Assembly (NCBI RefSeq): GCF_900141985.1
Contig: NZ_FQZK01000011.1
Span: 124,001 to 188,000 of the forward strand
Source of the DNA: Nocardiopsis flavescens
GTDB taxonomy: Bacteria; Actinomycetota; Actinomycetes; Streptosporangiales; Streptosporangiaceae
Length of the DNA stretch: 64,000 bases
Direction of reading: 5' to 3'
Position numbers and translations under genes: made by a program. Shown here piece after piece: positions 34,194 through 45,018 of the stretch (positions within the stretch are counted from its first letter, which is position 1; each line of letters begins with the position of its first letter). The notes under the pieces were generated by a model. It was not told where the DNA came from, ran no database searches, and worked only from the letters and a program-made list of their open reading frames with translations.

Positions 34194-34771
34194 GGGCACT
34201 TCTCTCGTAGAGGTCCGACCTCTCCAGTTTCCTCCAGCTCCGAGCACGGCCCTTACACCGGGGGTGCGGACGGGCGCAAAGCACCACGCCGCCGGGCGCG
34301 CGGCCGCGAACCGCGCGGGGGGCAAGGAAGGGCGGTGGCGGGGTCAAGGACTCACAAGCTGCGCAAAGTCACGCAGCGCGACACTTAGTGAGCCGGGAGT
34401 TGCGAAACCGGGTGAGCCTTCCGACAGGGAGAGGGGGATTACTCGCCGGTACGCGTCGATTCGAAAACCGGAACCGTATTCGAAAAACATGCCCTGAACT
34501 GGACATATAGTACAACACGCGGTCGAGACCCTTTTGTTAAATGTGACATTGGCCACTCTCAGAAGTCTCGACTACCCCGGGTCAGGTGCTGCTAGCATCC
34601 GGAGCGCGAAGAATAACTACGAGGTAACGACAACCTCCGGACCTCACCAACTTTGGGGAGGGAAGCCGTCAACACCCCCGGGAGACGACGGAAGCCCTCG
34701 AACCGCGGCAATGTGGCCGCAACCGCCACACCGGCCATGACCGCGGCAACCGAGACACACTGGAGACGACC
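34194..34771. promoter_or_regulatory. Large divergent intergenic region
   Basis: This region of 578 bases has markedly lower GC in its middle (34440-34640). It contains a GCTGCG/CGCAGC hairpin (34358-34377), a TATAGT hexamer near 34507 and a TAGCAT hexamer near 34593, the last being a fair -10 for the plus-strand gene with a leader of about 170 bases. The long leader could be regulatory. I compared it with c-di-AMP and SAM riboswitch cores I know and found no match. Confidence 0.45.
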
Positions 34772-35134
34772 TTGAGTCACTGGCGACTGAACAACCCCCG
34801 GGTCTCCCGGGTGAAGTCGGCACTTGCCAGACGGGTCAAGCACAAGCCCCGGCACGCGTTCTGCGCCCAGCGCGCGATCACCGCCCTGCTGGGCGAGCTC
34901 ACCGCCTCCACCTCCCGCCAGTTCTACTGGTCGGGGTCCTCGGACATGGCCGTCATGTCGGTGAAGCACGACGTCAACGTGTGGTGCCGCGACGGCCGCT
35001 TCTTCTGGAACGACCTCTTCCAGGGCGGCACCATGTCGCACCCGGCCAGCGATCCGGTCGGCGCGGCGGAGAAGCTCAACCCCGTCGCCCTCCCGCCGGA
35101 GCCGTCCTACCGCTCCCAGCCGGTCGCCGCCTGA
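34772..35134 (+). CDS. Small basic protein of unknown function
   Basis: This 120-aa protein starts at TTG 34772 with GGAG 6 bases upstream; no ATG or GTG start fits the ribosome site better. The first 50 residues are basic (RVSRVKSALARRVKHKPRH). A beta-like core, SRQFYWSGSSDMAVMSVKHD, and VNVWCRDGRFFWNDL follow, with a Pro-rich tail. There is no signal peptide or membrane helix. I recognise no family. Two strong terminators follow within 100 bases, and a long leader precedes it, so it is a well-insulated single gene, which suggests regulated, possibly abundant expression. Confidence 0.65.
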   Translation: MSHWRLNNPRVSRVKSALARRVKHKPRHAFCAQRAITALLGELTASTSRQFYWSGSSDMAVMSVKHDVNVWCRDGRFFWNDLFQGGTMSHPASDPVGAAEKLNPVALPPEPSYRSQPVAA

Positions 35135-35138
35135 CCCG

Positions 35139-35168
35139 CACCGCGCCCCGGCGCCCGCGGGCGCGGTG
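35139..35168 (+). terminator. 10-bp stem terminator directly after the small-protein stop
   Basis: CACCGCGCCC (35139-35148) pairs with GGGCGCGGTG (35159-35168), with a 10-base loop, 4 bases after the stop codon. Confidence 0.65.
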
Positions 35169-35198
35169 ACACGGCCCCCCGGGGCCCACAGAACCTCC

Positions 35199-35230
35199 AC
35201 GGCCGATCCACCGACAGGTGGGTCGGCCGT
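35199..35230 (+). terminator. Second hairpin terminator, 14-bp stem
   Basis: Arms 35199-35212 and 35217-35230 pair with a single G-U wobble around a GACA loop. Together with the preceding hairpin it makes a tandem terminator ahead of the kinase gene array. Confidence 0.75.
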
Positions 35231-35535
35231 TCGGCGTCCCGGCCCACCGCCCCCGCGCACCGCCGCGCGCCGCCACGCCCGGCCGCCCCCGGAGGCCCGC
35301 CCCGGGCCATGACCGGGACAGTCCCCCCAAGAGGGGACTTTCTTCTCTTACGTCACATCCAACCCAGAAGATCATCGGCGATCACCGGCATACCCGATCC
35401 AGGCGAGATAAACGGGTCCGAGAAAGACCTTGGTCCCGAATCGTTCCCTAACGACGCCGTCGACGGACTAAGGTGTCCCCTACCCCTCTCGTCCCGACCG
35501 CGTCCTCATCCGCCCCTGGACCCCCCAGAGGACCC
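35231..35535 (+). promoter_or_regulatory. Upstream region of the kinase/propeller array
   Basis: This is a 305-base gap. It has a GTCCCC/GGGGAC hairpin near 35322-35339, an AT-richer stretch (35340-35450) and a perfect CCGTCGACGG palindrome (35457-35466) just before TAAGGT, a possible -10 for the first kinase gene. No separate gene was found. Confidence 0.45.
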
Positions 35536-37590
35536 ATGCGCCCCCTCACCCCCGATGAGCCCGACAGTCTCGGTGGTTTCCGCCTGATCGCCCACCTCGG
35601 CTCCGGCGATCTGGGCGCCGTGTACCTGGGTGTCGACTCCGCCGGCCGCCCCGCCGCGGTGCGCGCCGTGCGCGGGGAGTTCGCCGCCGATCCCGGCTTT
35701 CGCACCGGGTTCGCCCGCGACGCCGCCCGGGCCTCCAGGGCGCGCGGCCGCTTCACCCCTCCCCTGCTGGGCCACGACCTGTCCGCCGAGCGCCCCTGGG
35801 TGGCCACCGGGTTCGTCGCCGGCCCCTGCCTGCGCGACCTGGTCCGCGGCGCCGGACCGCTGCCCGGGTCCTCCCTGCTCCTGCTGGCCCGCGGGCTGGC
35901 CGAGGCCCTGGAGCGACTGCACGACCGGGGCTGCGTCCACCGCGACCTGTCCCCGGCCACGGTGCTCGTGGACGCCGCGGGACCGCGGCTCATCGGCCTG
36001 GGCATCGGCCGCGCGCTGGCGGACTCGGCGGCGCGGCGGGCGGCCCGGCCCCCGGCCTACACCGCACCCGAGTATCTGGCGGGGCGCACCGTCCTCCCCG
36101 CCGGGGACCTGTTCTCGCTCGGCGCGGTGCTGCTGTTCGCGGCCACGGGGCGGGACCCCTTCGGCGCGGCGGCGCCCTCCGCGGCGGACACCCCGGCGGC
36201 GGTGGTCCGCCGCGTGCTGCGCGACCCCGCGGACCTGGCCGGCCTCCCCGAGGACCTGCGGGGCCTGGTCGGCGCCTGCCTGGACAAGCTCCCGGAGAAC
36301 CGGCCCACGGCGGCGCGGCTGCTGGACGAGCTGGGCGGGCCGCTGCCCGAGGTGCCCCCGGCGCCGGAGTGGCTGCCGCCCCGTGCGCGCGCGTCCGTGG
36401 CCCGCAACGAGGAGTCCTACCGCTCCGTGGCGGCCCCCGCCCTGGGCCCGCTGCCGCAGCACGGCCCGGACCCCTCCCCCGCGAACCCCGCCGCCGGGCC
36501 GCGCCCGCGCGGGCGCACCCTGCTGCGGCTGTGCGCCCTGGTGTCGGTCCTGCTGCTGATCGCGGCGGTCGGCGTGTACGCGCTGTCCGGCCCGCGGGAG
36601 GCGTCCGGCCCCGCCGCCCCGTCCTGTCCGCCGCGCGGCGGCGTCGTCGAGGCGCTGCCGCCGCCGGCCGACCCGCAGACGGTCTTCTCGGACACCCTGG
36701 TGGAGCTGTCGTTCTCGCCGGACGGGGCGACCCTGGCCGTGGCGACCGGCGACGGGGTCACCCTGTGGGACTGGCGGTCCTCGCTCGCCGTGGCCCACCT
36801 GCCCAACGAGCACCCGCTCCTGCCGCCCGCGCCGACGGCGTTCGGCCCCGACGGCTGCCTGGTCGCCCAGCCCTCCCGGCAGGGGGCCGTGGTCACCGAC
36901 CTGGCCACCGGGAGGAGCCGGACGGTGGCCGCGGACGCCGTGGTGCAGGGCGCCGCGTTCGATCCCGGCGGCGGGGAGCTGGCGCTGGCCACGGACAGCG
37001 ATCCCGAGGGCAGGTACCTGCACCTGTACGACACCTCCACCTGGGAGCCGGCCGGCACGCTGCCCGGGTCGGGCGGCCTGGGCGACGTGCGCTACACCGG
37101 CGACGGGGAGACGGTCGCGGCCGGGGAGACCGGCGGCGGGGTCGTCACCTGGCGCGCCGACGGCCTGCACCGGATCGGGGTGGTCCGGGACCGCAGCGGC
37201 GCGGGCGCGGGCGCCTACGACGTGGTCCCCGGCGCCGGGGGCGTGCTGATCCCCCGGGGCGACCGGGTGCTGCTGGTGGACCCGTCCACGGACCGGGAGG
37301 TGCGGGAGTTCGTGCCCCCCGAGGGCAACGCCGTCCCCGTCGACGTGGTGTACAGCGCCTCCGGCGACCTGGTCCTGGCCGCGCTGCTGGCTCCGGGCAC
37401 CACCGAGGCCGGGCTGGCGGTGTGGGACTTCGGCAGCGGCGCCCCCGAGGAGACCCGGTGGACCCCTCCCGCGCTGTACCCCATCGCGATCTCCCCCGAC
37501 GGGTCGAGGCTGGCGGGCGTGCGCCAGGAGACGGGCGAGATCGCCGTGTACGACATGGAACTGACCCTCATGGGCCTGCTGACCGGGTGA
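35536..37590 (+). CDS. Pseudokinase-TM-beta-propeller protein (array member 1)
   Basis: This is a 684-aa protein. ATG 35536 is chosen over an in-frame GTG at 35473 because MRPLTPDEPDS aligns with the starts of its three neighbours. The N-terminal 270 residues have a Hanks kinase fold with a glycine loop (LGSGDLGAVYLG). The ATP-anchoring Lys is Arg43, HRDLKPxN has become HRDLSPATV, and the DFG Asp is lost (GLG). It is therefore predicted to be catalytically dead. A transmembrane helix near residue 340 (LVSVLLLIAAVGVYAL) precedes an extracellular six-to-seven-bladed WD/YVTN-like propeller (blades ending LWDW, VWDF). It heads a tandem array of four. Confidence 0.85.
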   Translation: MRPLTPDEPDSLGGFRLIAHLGSGDLGAVYLGVDSAGRPAAVRAVRGEFAADPGFRTGFARDAARASRARGRFTPPLLGHDLSAERPWVATGFVAGPCLRDLVRGAGPLPGSSLLLLARGLAEALERLHDRGCVHRDLSPATVLVDAAGPRLIGLGIGRALADSAARRAARPPAYTAPEYLAGRTVLPAGDLFSLGAVLLFAATGRDPFGAAAPSAADTPAAVVRRVLRDPADLAGLPEDLRGLVGACLDKLPENRPTAARLLDELGGPLPEVPPAPEWLPPRARASVARNEESYRSVAAPALGPLPQHGPDPSPANPAAGPRPRGRTLLRLCALVSVLLLIAAVGVYALSGPREASGPAAPSCPPRGGVVEALPPPADPQTVFSDTLVELSFSPDGATLAVATGDGVTLWDWRSSLAVAHLPNEHPLLPPAPTAFGPDGCLVAQPSRQGAVVTDLATGRSRTVAADAVVQGAAFDPGGGELALATDSDPEGRYLHLYDTSTWEPAGTLPGSGGLGDVRYTGDGETVAAGETGGGVVTWRADGLHRIGVVRDRSGAGAGAYDVVPGAGGVLIPRGDRVLLVDPSTDREVREFVPPEGNAVPVDVVYSASGDLVLAALLAPGTTEAGLAVWDFGSGAPEETRWTPPALYPIAISPDGSRLAGVRQETGEIAVYDMELTLMGLLTG

Positions 37591-37702
37591 TCACCCCGGG
37601 TCCGGGTCCGGCCACGTAGCACACGGTTCATCACGGGGCCGCTACATTGGCGGTGGACCCTCCCCGTCCTCGTACCCCGCACCCGTGAGGAACGTGTCCG
37701 CC

Positions 37703-39817
<2,115 letters not shown>

Positions 39818-39829
39818 GAGGCGACCGCC

Positions 39830-41884
39830 GTGCGACCGCTCACCTCCGCCGATCCGCGCACCGTCGGCCCGTACCGGATCCGGGCGCTGCTCGGCGCGGG
39901 CGGCATGGGCCGGGTGTACCTGGGCACCGGCCCGGACGGCGCCGTGGCCGCCGTCAAGGTGGTGCGCGCCGAGTACGCCTACGATCCCGACTTCCGCGGC
40001 CGGTTCGCCCGCGAACTCGACCTGGCCCGCCGGGTGCACGGCCCGCACACCCCCAGGGTCCTGGACGCCGACCCCTCCGGCCAGACCCCGTGGATGGCCA
40101 CCGAGTACGTGGTGGGGCCCTCCCTGCACGACCTGGTGCAGGTCGCCGGCCCGCTGGACGAGGAGGCCGTCCGGTTCCTGGGCCGGGGCATCGCCGAGGC
40201 GCTGGGCCGGGTGCACGCGGGCGGGCGGGTGCACCGCGACCTCAAGCCCGGCAACGTGATGGTCGACGCCTCCGGCCCGCAGGTGATCGACTTCGGCATC
40301 GCGGGCGCCCTGGGGGACGCCCACGGCGAGGACGGCCGGGTCATCGGCACCCCCGGCTACATGGCCCCCGAGAACGTGCGCAGCGAGCCGGGCGGGGCCG
40401 TGTCCGACGTGTTCGCGCTGGGCGGGGTGCTGGTCTACGCGCTCACCGGCAGCGGCCCCTTCGGCGAGGGCCACCCGTCGGCGGTCCTGTACCGCATCAC
40501 CCACCACGACCCGGTCCTGACCGGGGTGCCCGACTCCCTGCGCCCGCTGGTGACGGCCTGCCTGGAGAAGGACCCGGCACGGCGGCCCGCCACCGGCGAG
40601 GTGCTGGAGGCGCTGGGCGGCCCGACCGGGGCCGGGGCGGCCGACCCGGCCTGGCCGCCGCCCGCCGCCGCCGCGCTGCTGGCGGCGACGGAGCGGGAGT
40701 ACCGGGAGGCCGTGGAGGCGTCGGCGTACGCCCACCCCCTGGACCGGGCGGCGCGGGAGCGGGCCGGGAGGCGGCGCGGTCGGCTGCTGGCCGCGGGTGC
40801 CGCCGCCACCGCGCTGGCGCTGGCGGGCGGGATCGGGACCTGGGCCGCGGTGTCCTCGGCCGGGGGCGGGGAGTCTCAGGAGGCGCCCGGCTCCCGCACG
40901 CGGTGCGACCTGTCCGAGCACATCGCCCCCGAGTACGCCGCCGCCGCCCGGGAGCGGCCCCTGGCCCCCACCTCCCAGGTGCTCACCCCGGTGTTCTCCC
41001 CGGAAGGGGACGTCCTGGTGGCGGGCGGAGACGGCGGCATCGCGCTGTGGGACTGGCGCGAGGGCACCGAGCTGGGGCTCATCGAGATCGGGACGGAGGG
41101 GTTCGGCGTGGACCCCGTGGTGGCGGCCGACGGGTGCCGGATCGCCTACGCCGACGACGACGGCGTCCACCTGATCACGGTCGAGACCGGGGAGCACCGC
41201 GTGCTCCAGGAGGGCAACGAGGTCCAGGCGGTGGCCTTCGGCGCCGACGGGCGGACGCTTCTGTACTCGGACCCGCGGTCGGACTCCTCGGTGATCGAGG
41301 TGGACGCCCGGACCGACGAGGTCCTGGGCGTCTACAGGGCGGACGGGACCGCCCACGAGCTCCGGACCACCCCCGACGGCGCCCACGTGGTCGGCCTGGA
41401 CTTCGAGGGGGTGCTGACCGTCTGGGACGCGGGGACCCGCGAGGAGGTCCTGACCCTGGACGGCGTGCACTCCACGATGGGCGCCAACGTGGCGCTCACC
41501 GGACCGGAGATGTTCCACGTCGCGGAGGACGGCCGGATCGTGCGCACCTCGCTGCCCGGCGGGGAGCCGGTCGGGGAGTTCACCGCCGAGGTCCCCGAGG
41601 GCGGCACCCTGTCGGAGATCGCCGTGAACACGGCGGCGGACCGCGTGTACGCCAACTACAAGGGGTCGGGCTTCGTCATCACCGAGGAGGACCTGCCGCT
41701 GTACGGGACCAAGGTGTGGGAGCTGTCCACCGGGCGGGAGGTCACCGAGGAGGGGGACGAGGGGTTCGTCCAGTGGTTCGCCGTCCACCCCGGGGGCGAG
41801 GTGCTCGCCGCCGTCCCGATCGACAACGCGCCCGTCTGGGTCATCGACCCCGTCCGCATGCGGCTGATCGACCGCATCGGCTGA
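39830..41884 (+). CDS. Serine/threonine kinase-TM-beta-propeller receptor (array member 3)
   Basis: This 684-aa protein starts at GTG 39830, 12 bases after the previous stop with GGAGG. The kinase is complete: LGAGGMGRVYLG, Lys43 in AAVKVV, HRDLKPGNVMV, VIDFGIAGA and TPGYMAPEN. A membrane helix near residue 325 (GAAATALALAGGIGTWAAV) and a C-terminal propeller (LWDW, VWDA blade ends) follow. It is closely related to member 2, including the DPSGQTPWMATEYVVGP hinge region, so the array grew by duplication. Co-transcription with both neighbours is likely from the spacing. Confidence 0.92.
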   Translation: MRPLTSADPRTVGPYRIRALLGAGGMGRVYLGTGPDGAVAAVKVVRAEYAYDPDFRGRFARELDLARRVHGPHTPRVLDADPSGQTPWMATEYVVGPSLHDLVQVAGPLDEEAVRFLGRGIAEALGRVHAGGRVHRDLKPGNVMVDASGPQVIDFGIAGALGDAHGEDGRVIGTPGYMAPENVRSEPGGAVSDVFALGGVLVYALTGSGPFGEGHPSAVLYRITHHDPVLTGVPDSLRPLVTACLEKDPARRPATGEVLEALGGPTGAGAADPAWPPPAAAALLAATEREYREAVEASAYAHPLDRAARERAGRRRGRLLAAGAAATALALAGGIGTWAAVSSAGGGESQEAPGSRTRCDLSEHIAPEYAAAARERPLAPTSQVLTPVFSPEGDVLVAGGDGGIALWDWREGTELGLIEIGTEGFGVDPVVAADGCRIAYADDDGVHLITVETGEHRVLQEGNEVQAVAFGADGRTLLYSDPRSDSSVIEVDARTDEVLGVYRADGTAHELRTTPDGAHVVGLDFEGVLTVWDAGTREEVLTLDGVHSTMGANVALTGPEMFHVAEDGRIVRTSLPGGEPVGEFTAEVPEGGTLSEIAVNTAADRVYANYKGSGFVITEEDLPLYGTKVWELSTGREVTEEGDEGFVQWFAVHPGGEVLAAVPIDNAPVWVIDPVRMRLIDRIG

Positions 41885-41922
41885 CCCGCACCCGTACCGC
41901 CCCCGGAACACCCTGAGGGACC

Positions 41923-43941
41923 ATGCAGCCCCTGCACCCGCACGACCCGCCCTCCGTCGGCCCCTACCGGCTCCACGGCCGCCTGGGCGAGGACGCCTAC
42001 GCCCGCGTCTACCTCGCCTCCGCGGCGGGCGGTCCGCCCGCCGCCGTGCGCGTGGTGCGCTCCGAGCACGCCACCGACGCCCGGTTCCGGTCGGTGTTCG
42101 CGGAGCTGGTGGAGGCCGGGTACCGGCTGGAGAGCGACCGGGTGTGCGCGGTGCTCGCCGCCGACCTGCGCGGCGCGGTGCCGTGGGTGGCGGTGGAGCG
42201 CCCCTACGGCATGGGGCTCACCGACCTGGTCGCCGGGACGGGGCCGCTGTCCACGGACGCCCTGCACGCGCTGGCGCTGCACCTGGCGCTGGCGCTCGAC
42301 GACGTGCACGCCGCGGGCCGGGCGCACGGGTCCCTGTGGCCGGACGGCGTCCTGGTCACCACGGAGCGGGCGCTGCTGTGCGACCCCGGCCTGGAGTGGG
42401 CGGTCGCCGAGGCGGAGCTGCGGGCCCCGCACCCGTCGTTCGCCGCCCCGGAGGGGGGCAGCGGGCCGGGTGCCGACGTGTTCGCGTGGGCGGCCACGGT
42501 GTCGTACGCCGCGAGCGGCCGGGAGGGGCCCGCGGGGCTGCCCCGGGTGCCGCTGCAACTGCGCGGCCTGGTGGACGCCTGCCTGCGCAACAGCCCGGTG
42601 CTGCGGCCCAGCGCCGCCGACCTGGTGCGGATGCTCGGCGGCCCGCGCGCGGCCGACCCCTGGCCGCCGGAGGTGCTGGCCGCCGTACGGGCCCGGGCCG
42701 GGGAGCAGCGGGAGCTGGTCGGGGGCGCCGGGGACGCACCGGCCGCGGTCGCGGAACCTCGGGGCCGCCGTCGGCGGGCCGCGGCGCTCACGGCGGGCGC
42801 CGTGGCGCTGGCCGCCCTCGCGTCCGCGGGCGTGTGGGCCTGGCGGGACGGCGGCCGGGGGGAGGAGACCGCCGGGGGCCCGGCGGTGACCGGGGGCGCC
42901 CCCTGCTCGGAGGGGGTCGCCTACCCGGCCCCGGAGGACGCGCTGGACGGGGAGGAGGACCGGGCCCTGCACCTGGCGTTCGACCCGAGCGGGGAGCTGC
43001 TGGCGGTGGCCACCACCGCGGGGCTGAGCGTCTGGGACTGGCGGGCCCGGGAGGAGGTGGCCCGGCTGCCGGAGGCGGGCGCGCTGCTGGAACCCGCGTT
43101 CTCGCCGACGGGCTGCCTTCTGGCGGCCGGGGTGGAGCGGGAGTTCGAGGGCATGGAGGCGCCGGTGACCATGGCGACCACGTTCGACCTGCCCTCGGGG
43201 ACGACGGTGGAGCACCTGGGCCCCCAGCGGGGGCCGGTCGGGCCCGACCGGCTGTGGGTGGACGACCCGGACCAGGCCCGGCACGTGGGGTTCAGCCCCG
43301 ACGGTTCGCTGCTGGTGCTCGCCATCGACTCCCACGTCGACACGCCCCACGTGGGCCTGGTGGACACCGCCACCGGTGAGCAGGTGTCCGAACTGGTCGA
43401 CCGCTCGGCCGGGGCGGTGCTCATGCCCGACCGGGACCGGGCCGTCACGGCGGACGGCTCGACCCTGCGGGTGTGGGACGCTCGCGGCGGCGGGGAGCTG
43501 CACACCGTGCGGGACCTGGGCTCGCCGAGGTTCGCGGTGGTGCCCGGCACGGACGAGGTGCTCCACGTCTCCGGGGACCGGGTGGTGTGGTGGGACTACG
43601 TCCGGCGCCGGGAGGTGCGGGCGTTCCCCATGGAGGGGTTCGGGAGCGACCCGATGGCCCACCTGGCGGAACTGGAGCCGTCCCGCGACGGGGAGCGGCT
43701 GTACGCGGACTGGTACGTGTTCGAGGAACCGGAGGGCGGCGGGGAGGCGGTCGCCCGGCACACCTCGTACGTGTGGGACGTCGGGAGCGGGGAGGACCTG
43801 CTGGCCGGCGCGGAGGACCCCCTCAGGTTCCGGGGTGTGGCCGAGCACCCGGGCGGGGAGGTGCTGATGGTCCTCACCCCCGGCGATCGGGTGGTCCCGG
43901 TGGACCCGAGGACCCTCGAACCCGGGGAGCCGCTCTTCTGA
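41923..43941 (+). CDS. Pseudokinase-TM-beta-propeller protein (array member 4)
   Basis: This 672-aa protein starts at ATG 41923. It has the same layout as its neighbours but with strong decay of the kinase. The glycine loop reads LGEDAYARVYLA, Lys43 is Arg, the HRD motif is HGSLWPDGV and DFG is DPG. The activation-loop region is shortened. It keeps the membrane helix (about 285-305, AVALAALASAGVWAW) and the propeller (VWDW, VWDA, VWDV blade ends). It is therefore a non-catalytic scaffold or regulator in prediction. Its loss pattern is independent of member 1, which kept HRD. It is the last gene of the array; a GerW-like gene starts 110 bases on. Confidence 0.85.
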   Translation: MQPLHPHDPPSVGPYRLHGRLGEDAYARVYLASAAGGPPAAVRVVRSEHATDARFRSVFAELVEAGYRLESDRVCAVLAADLRGAVPWVAVERPYGMGLTDLVAGTGPLSTDALHALALHLALALDDVHAAGRAHGSLWPDGVLVTTERALLCDPGLEWAVAEAELRAPHPSFAAPEGGSGPGADVFAWAATVSYAASGREGPAGLPRVPLQLRGLVDACLRNSPVLRPSAADLVRMLGGPRAADPWPPEVLAAVRARAGEQRELVGGAGDAPAAVAEPRGRRRRAAALTAGAVALAALASAGVWAWRDGGRGEETAGGPAVTGGAPCSEGVAYPAPEDALDGEEDRALHLAFDPSGELLAVATTAGLSVWDWRAREEVARLPEAGALLEPAFSPTGCLLAAGVEREFEGMEAPVTMATTFDLPSGTTVEHLGPQRGPVGPDRLWVDDPDQARHVGFSPDGSLLVLAIDSHVDTPHVGLVDTATGEQVSELVDRSAGAVLMPDRDRAVTADGSTLRVWDARGGGELHTVRDLGSPRFAVVPGTDEVLHVSGDRVVWWDYVRRREVRAFPMEGFGSDPMAHLAELEPSRDGERLYADWYVFEEPEGGGEAVARHTSYVWDVGSGEDLLAGAEDPLRFRGVAEHPGGEVLMVLTPGDRVVPVDPRTLEPGEPLF

Positions 43942-44050
43942 ACCGGCCCCGCCGGGCGCGGCCGGAACGCGCCGCGGACGGCGACCGCCCCTGCGCACGC
44001 TGGCGGGCGTTATAGCGTGAAAGTCCGCTTCACCTGTCAGGGGGACGAAC

Positions 44051-44539
44051 ATGTCGGAATCCGCCGCGGCGCGCCGCGCCGCACGCCACCCGGCCGTGGC
44101 CGCACTGTCCGAGCTGGTCGAGCGCACCGGCGGGTCGGCGCGGGCCGGGACGGTGTTCGGCACGCCGGTCTCCGACGGGGCGACGACGGTCGTACCGGTG
44201 GCCCGGGTGGCCGCGCTGACCCTGATGGGGGGCGGTTCGGGCCGTTTCCTGGCCACGGACGGCGACGGCGCGGGCGGGGTGGGCGCGCTGCGGGCGCGCC
44301 CGGCCGGGTTCCTGGTGCTGGACGGCTCCGGCGCCCGCTTCGAGTCGATCCGGCAGCCGGCCACGGCGCTGGTGCTGCCGCTGGCGGTGATCGGCGCGGT
44401 GGTGGCCACCCGGATCGTGGGGGTGTCCCTGCGCGAGGTGCGGCGGCGGCGCCGCATCGCGGCCCGGGCCGCCGTCGCCGCGAGCGCGATGGGGACCGCG
44501 GCGCAGGAGCCGTGCGCGGAGCCCCGCCCGCGGGAGTGA
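44051..44539 (+). CDS. GerW/YtfJ-family protein
   Basis: This 162-aa protein starts at ATG 44051 after GGGGGAC. Residues 25-105 match the GerW (YtfJ) family: GTVFGTPVSDGATTVVPVARV followed by a Gly-rich turn and FLVLDGSGARFESI. In Bacillus it is a spore protein needed for normal germination; actinomycete members are mostly uncharacterised. A hydrophobic segment (TALVLPLAVIGAVVAT) and a basic stretch (RRRRRIAARAAV) near the C-terminus suggest membrane attachment, which is not typical of the Bacillus protein. A TATAGC hexamer about 35 bases upstream of the start may be its own -10. Confidence 0.82.
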   Translation: MSESAAARRAARHPAVAALSELVERTGGSARAGTVFGTPVSDGATTVVPVARVAALTLMGGGSGRFLATDGDGAGGVGALRARPAGFLVLDGSGARFESIRQPATALVLPLAVIGAVVATRIVGVSLREVRRRRRIAARAAVAASAMGTAAQEPCAEPRPRE

Positions 44540-45018
44540 CCCGCCGTCCGGGAGCGCGGGCGGCGCGGAGGTGGCTCCGGAGCACCCCGGGACGGCGCGG
44601 AGGTGCCCCCGGAACGTGACCGCGGCGACAAAGCTGACCACACCTGCCTCCCGCGCCCCGCCCGGCCACCACCCGGCGCCCGCCCACGGCGACCGCACCC
44701 GGTCTCCCGCCCTCCGGCGGACACGGCTGCCACCCGGCGCTCGCCCACCGCGCTCCGGTCTGCACCGCCTCCGGCACGTACCCGCAGCAAGAACGGCGAC
44801 CACACTTGCCTGCCGCGCCCCACCCGGCGCGGCCACCACCCGGCGCCCGCCCACGGCGCACACCCATGAGGACCGCACCCGCATCTTCCGTCCTCCGGCG
44901 GGCACGGCCGCCCTCCGGCCCCCGGCGCGCACCCGCGGCGACCGCGCGGACGCCGGGCCGTGCGGGCGCCCCCGCACTCCGCGGACCCGTCGGCGGCCCC
45001 GCGCGGAGGGCCCGGACG
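44540..45018. repeat. Intergenic region with degenerate tandem repeat (about 162-base period)
   Basis: Two units beginning GACCACAC-TGCC at 44636 and 44798 share the order of blocks CCGCGCCCC, CCACCACCCGGCGCCCGCCC and CTCCGGCGG. They are imperfect copies ending near 44950. It lies between the convergent GerW-like and eccD genes and its frames have no ribosome sites. It looks like non-coding, decaying repeat sequence. Hairpin potential is high throughout, so it may also act as terminator. Confidence 0.5.

Noticed and set aside
34300..34770. c-di-AMP (ydaO) or SAM riboswitch in the long leader
   Set aside because: The conserved cores that I know for these classes are not present. Only generic hairpins are seen.
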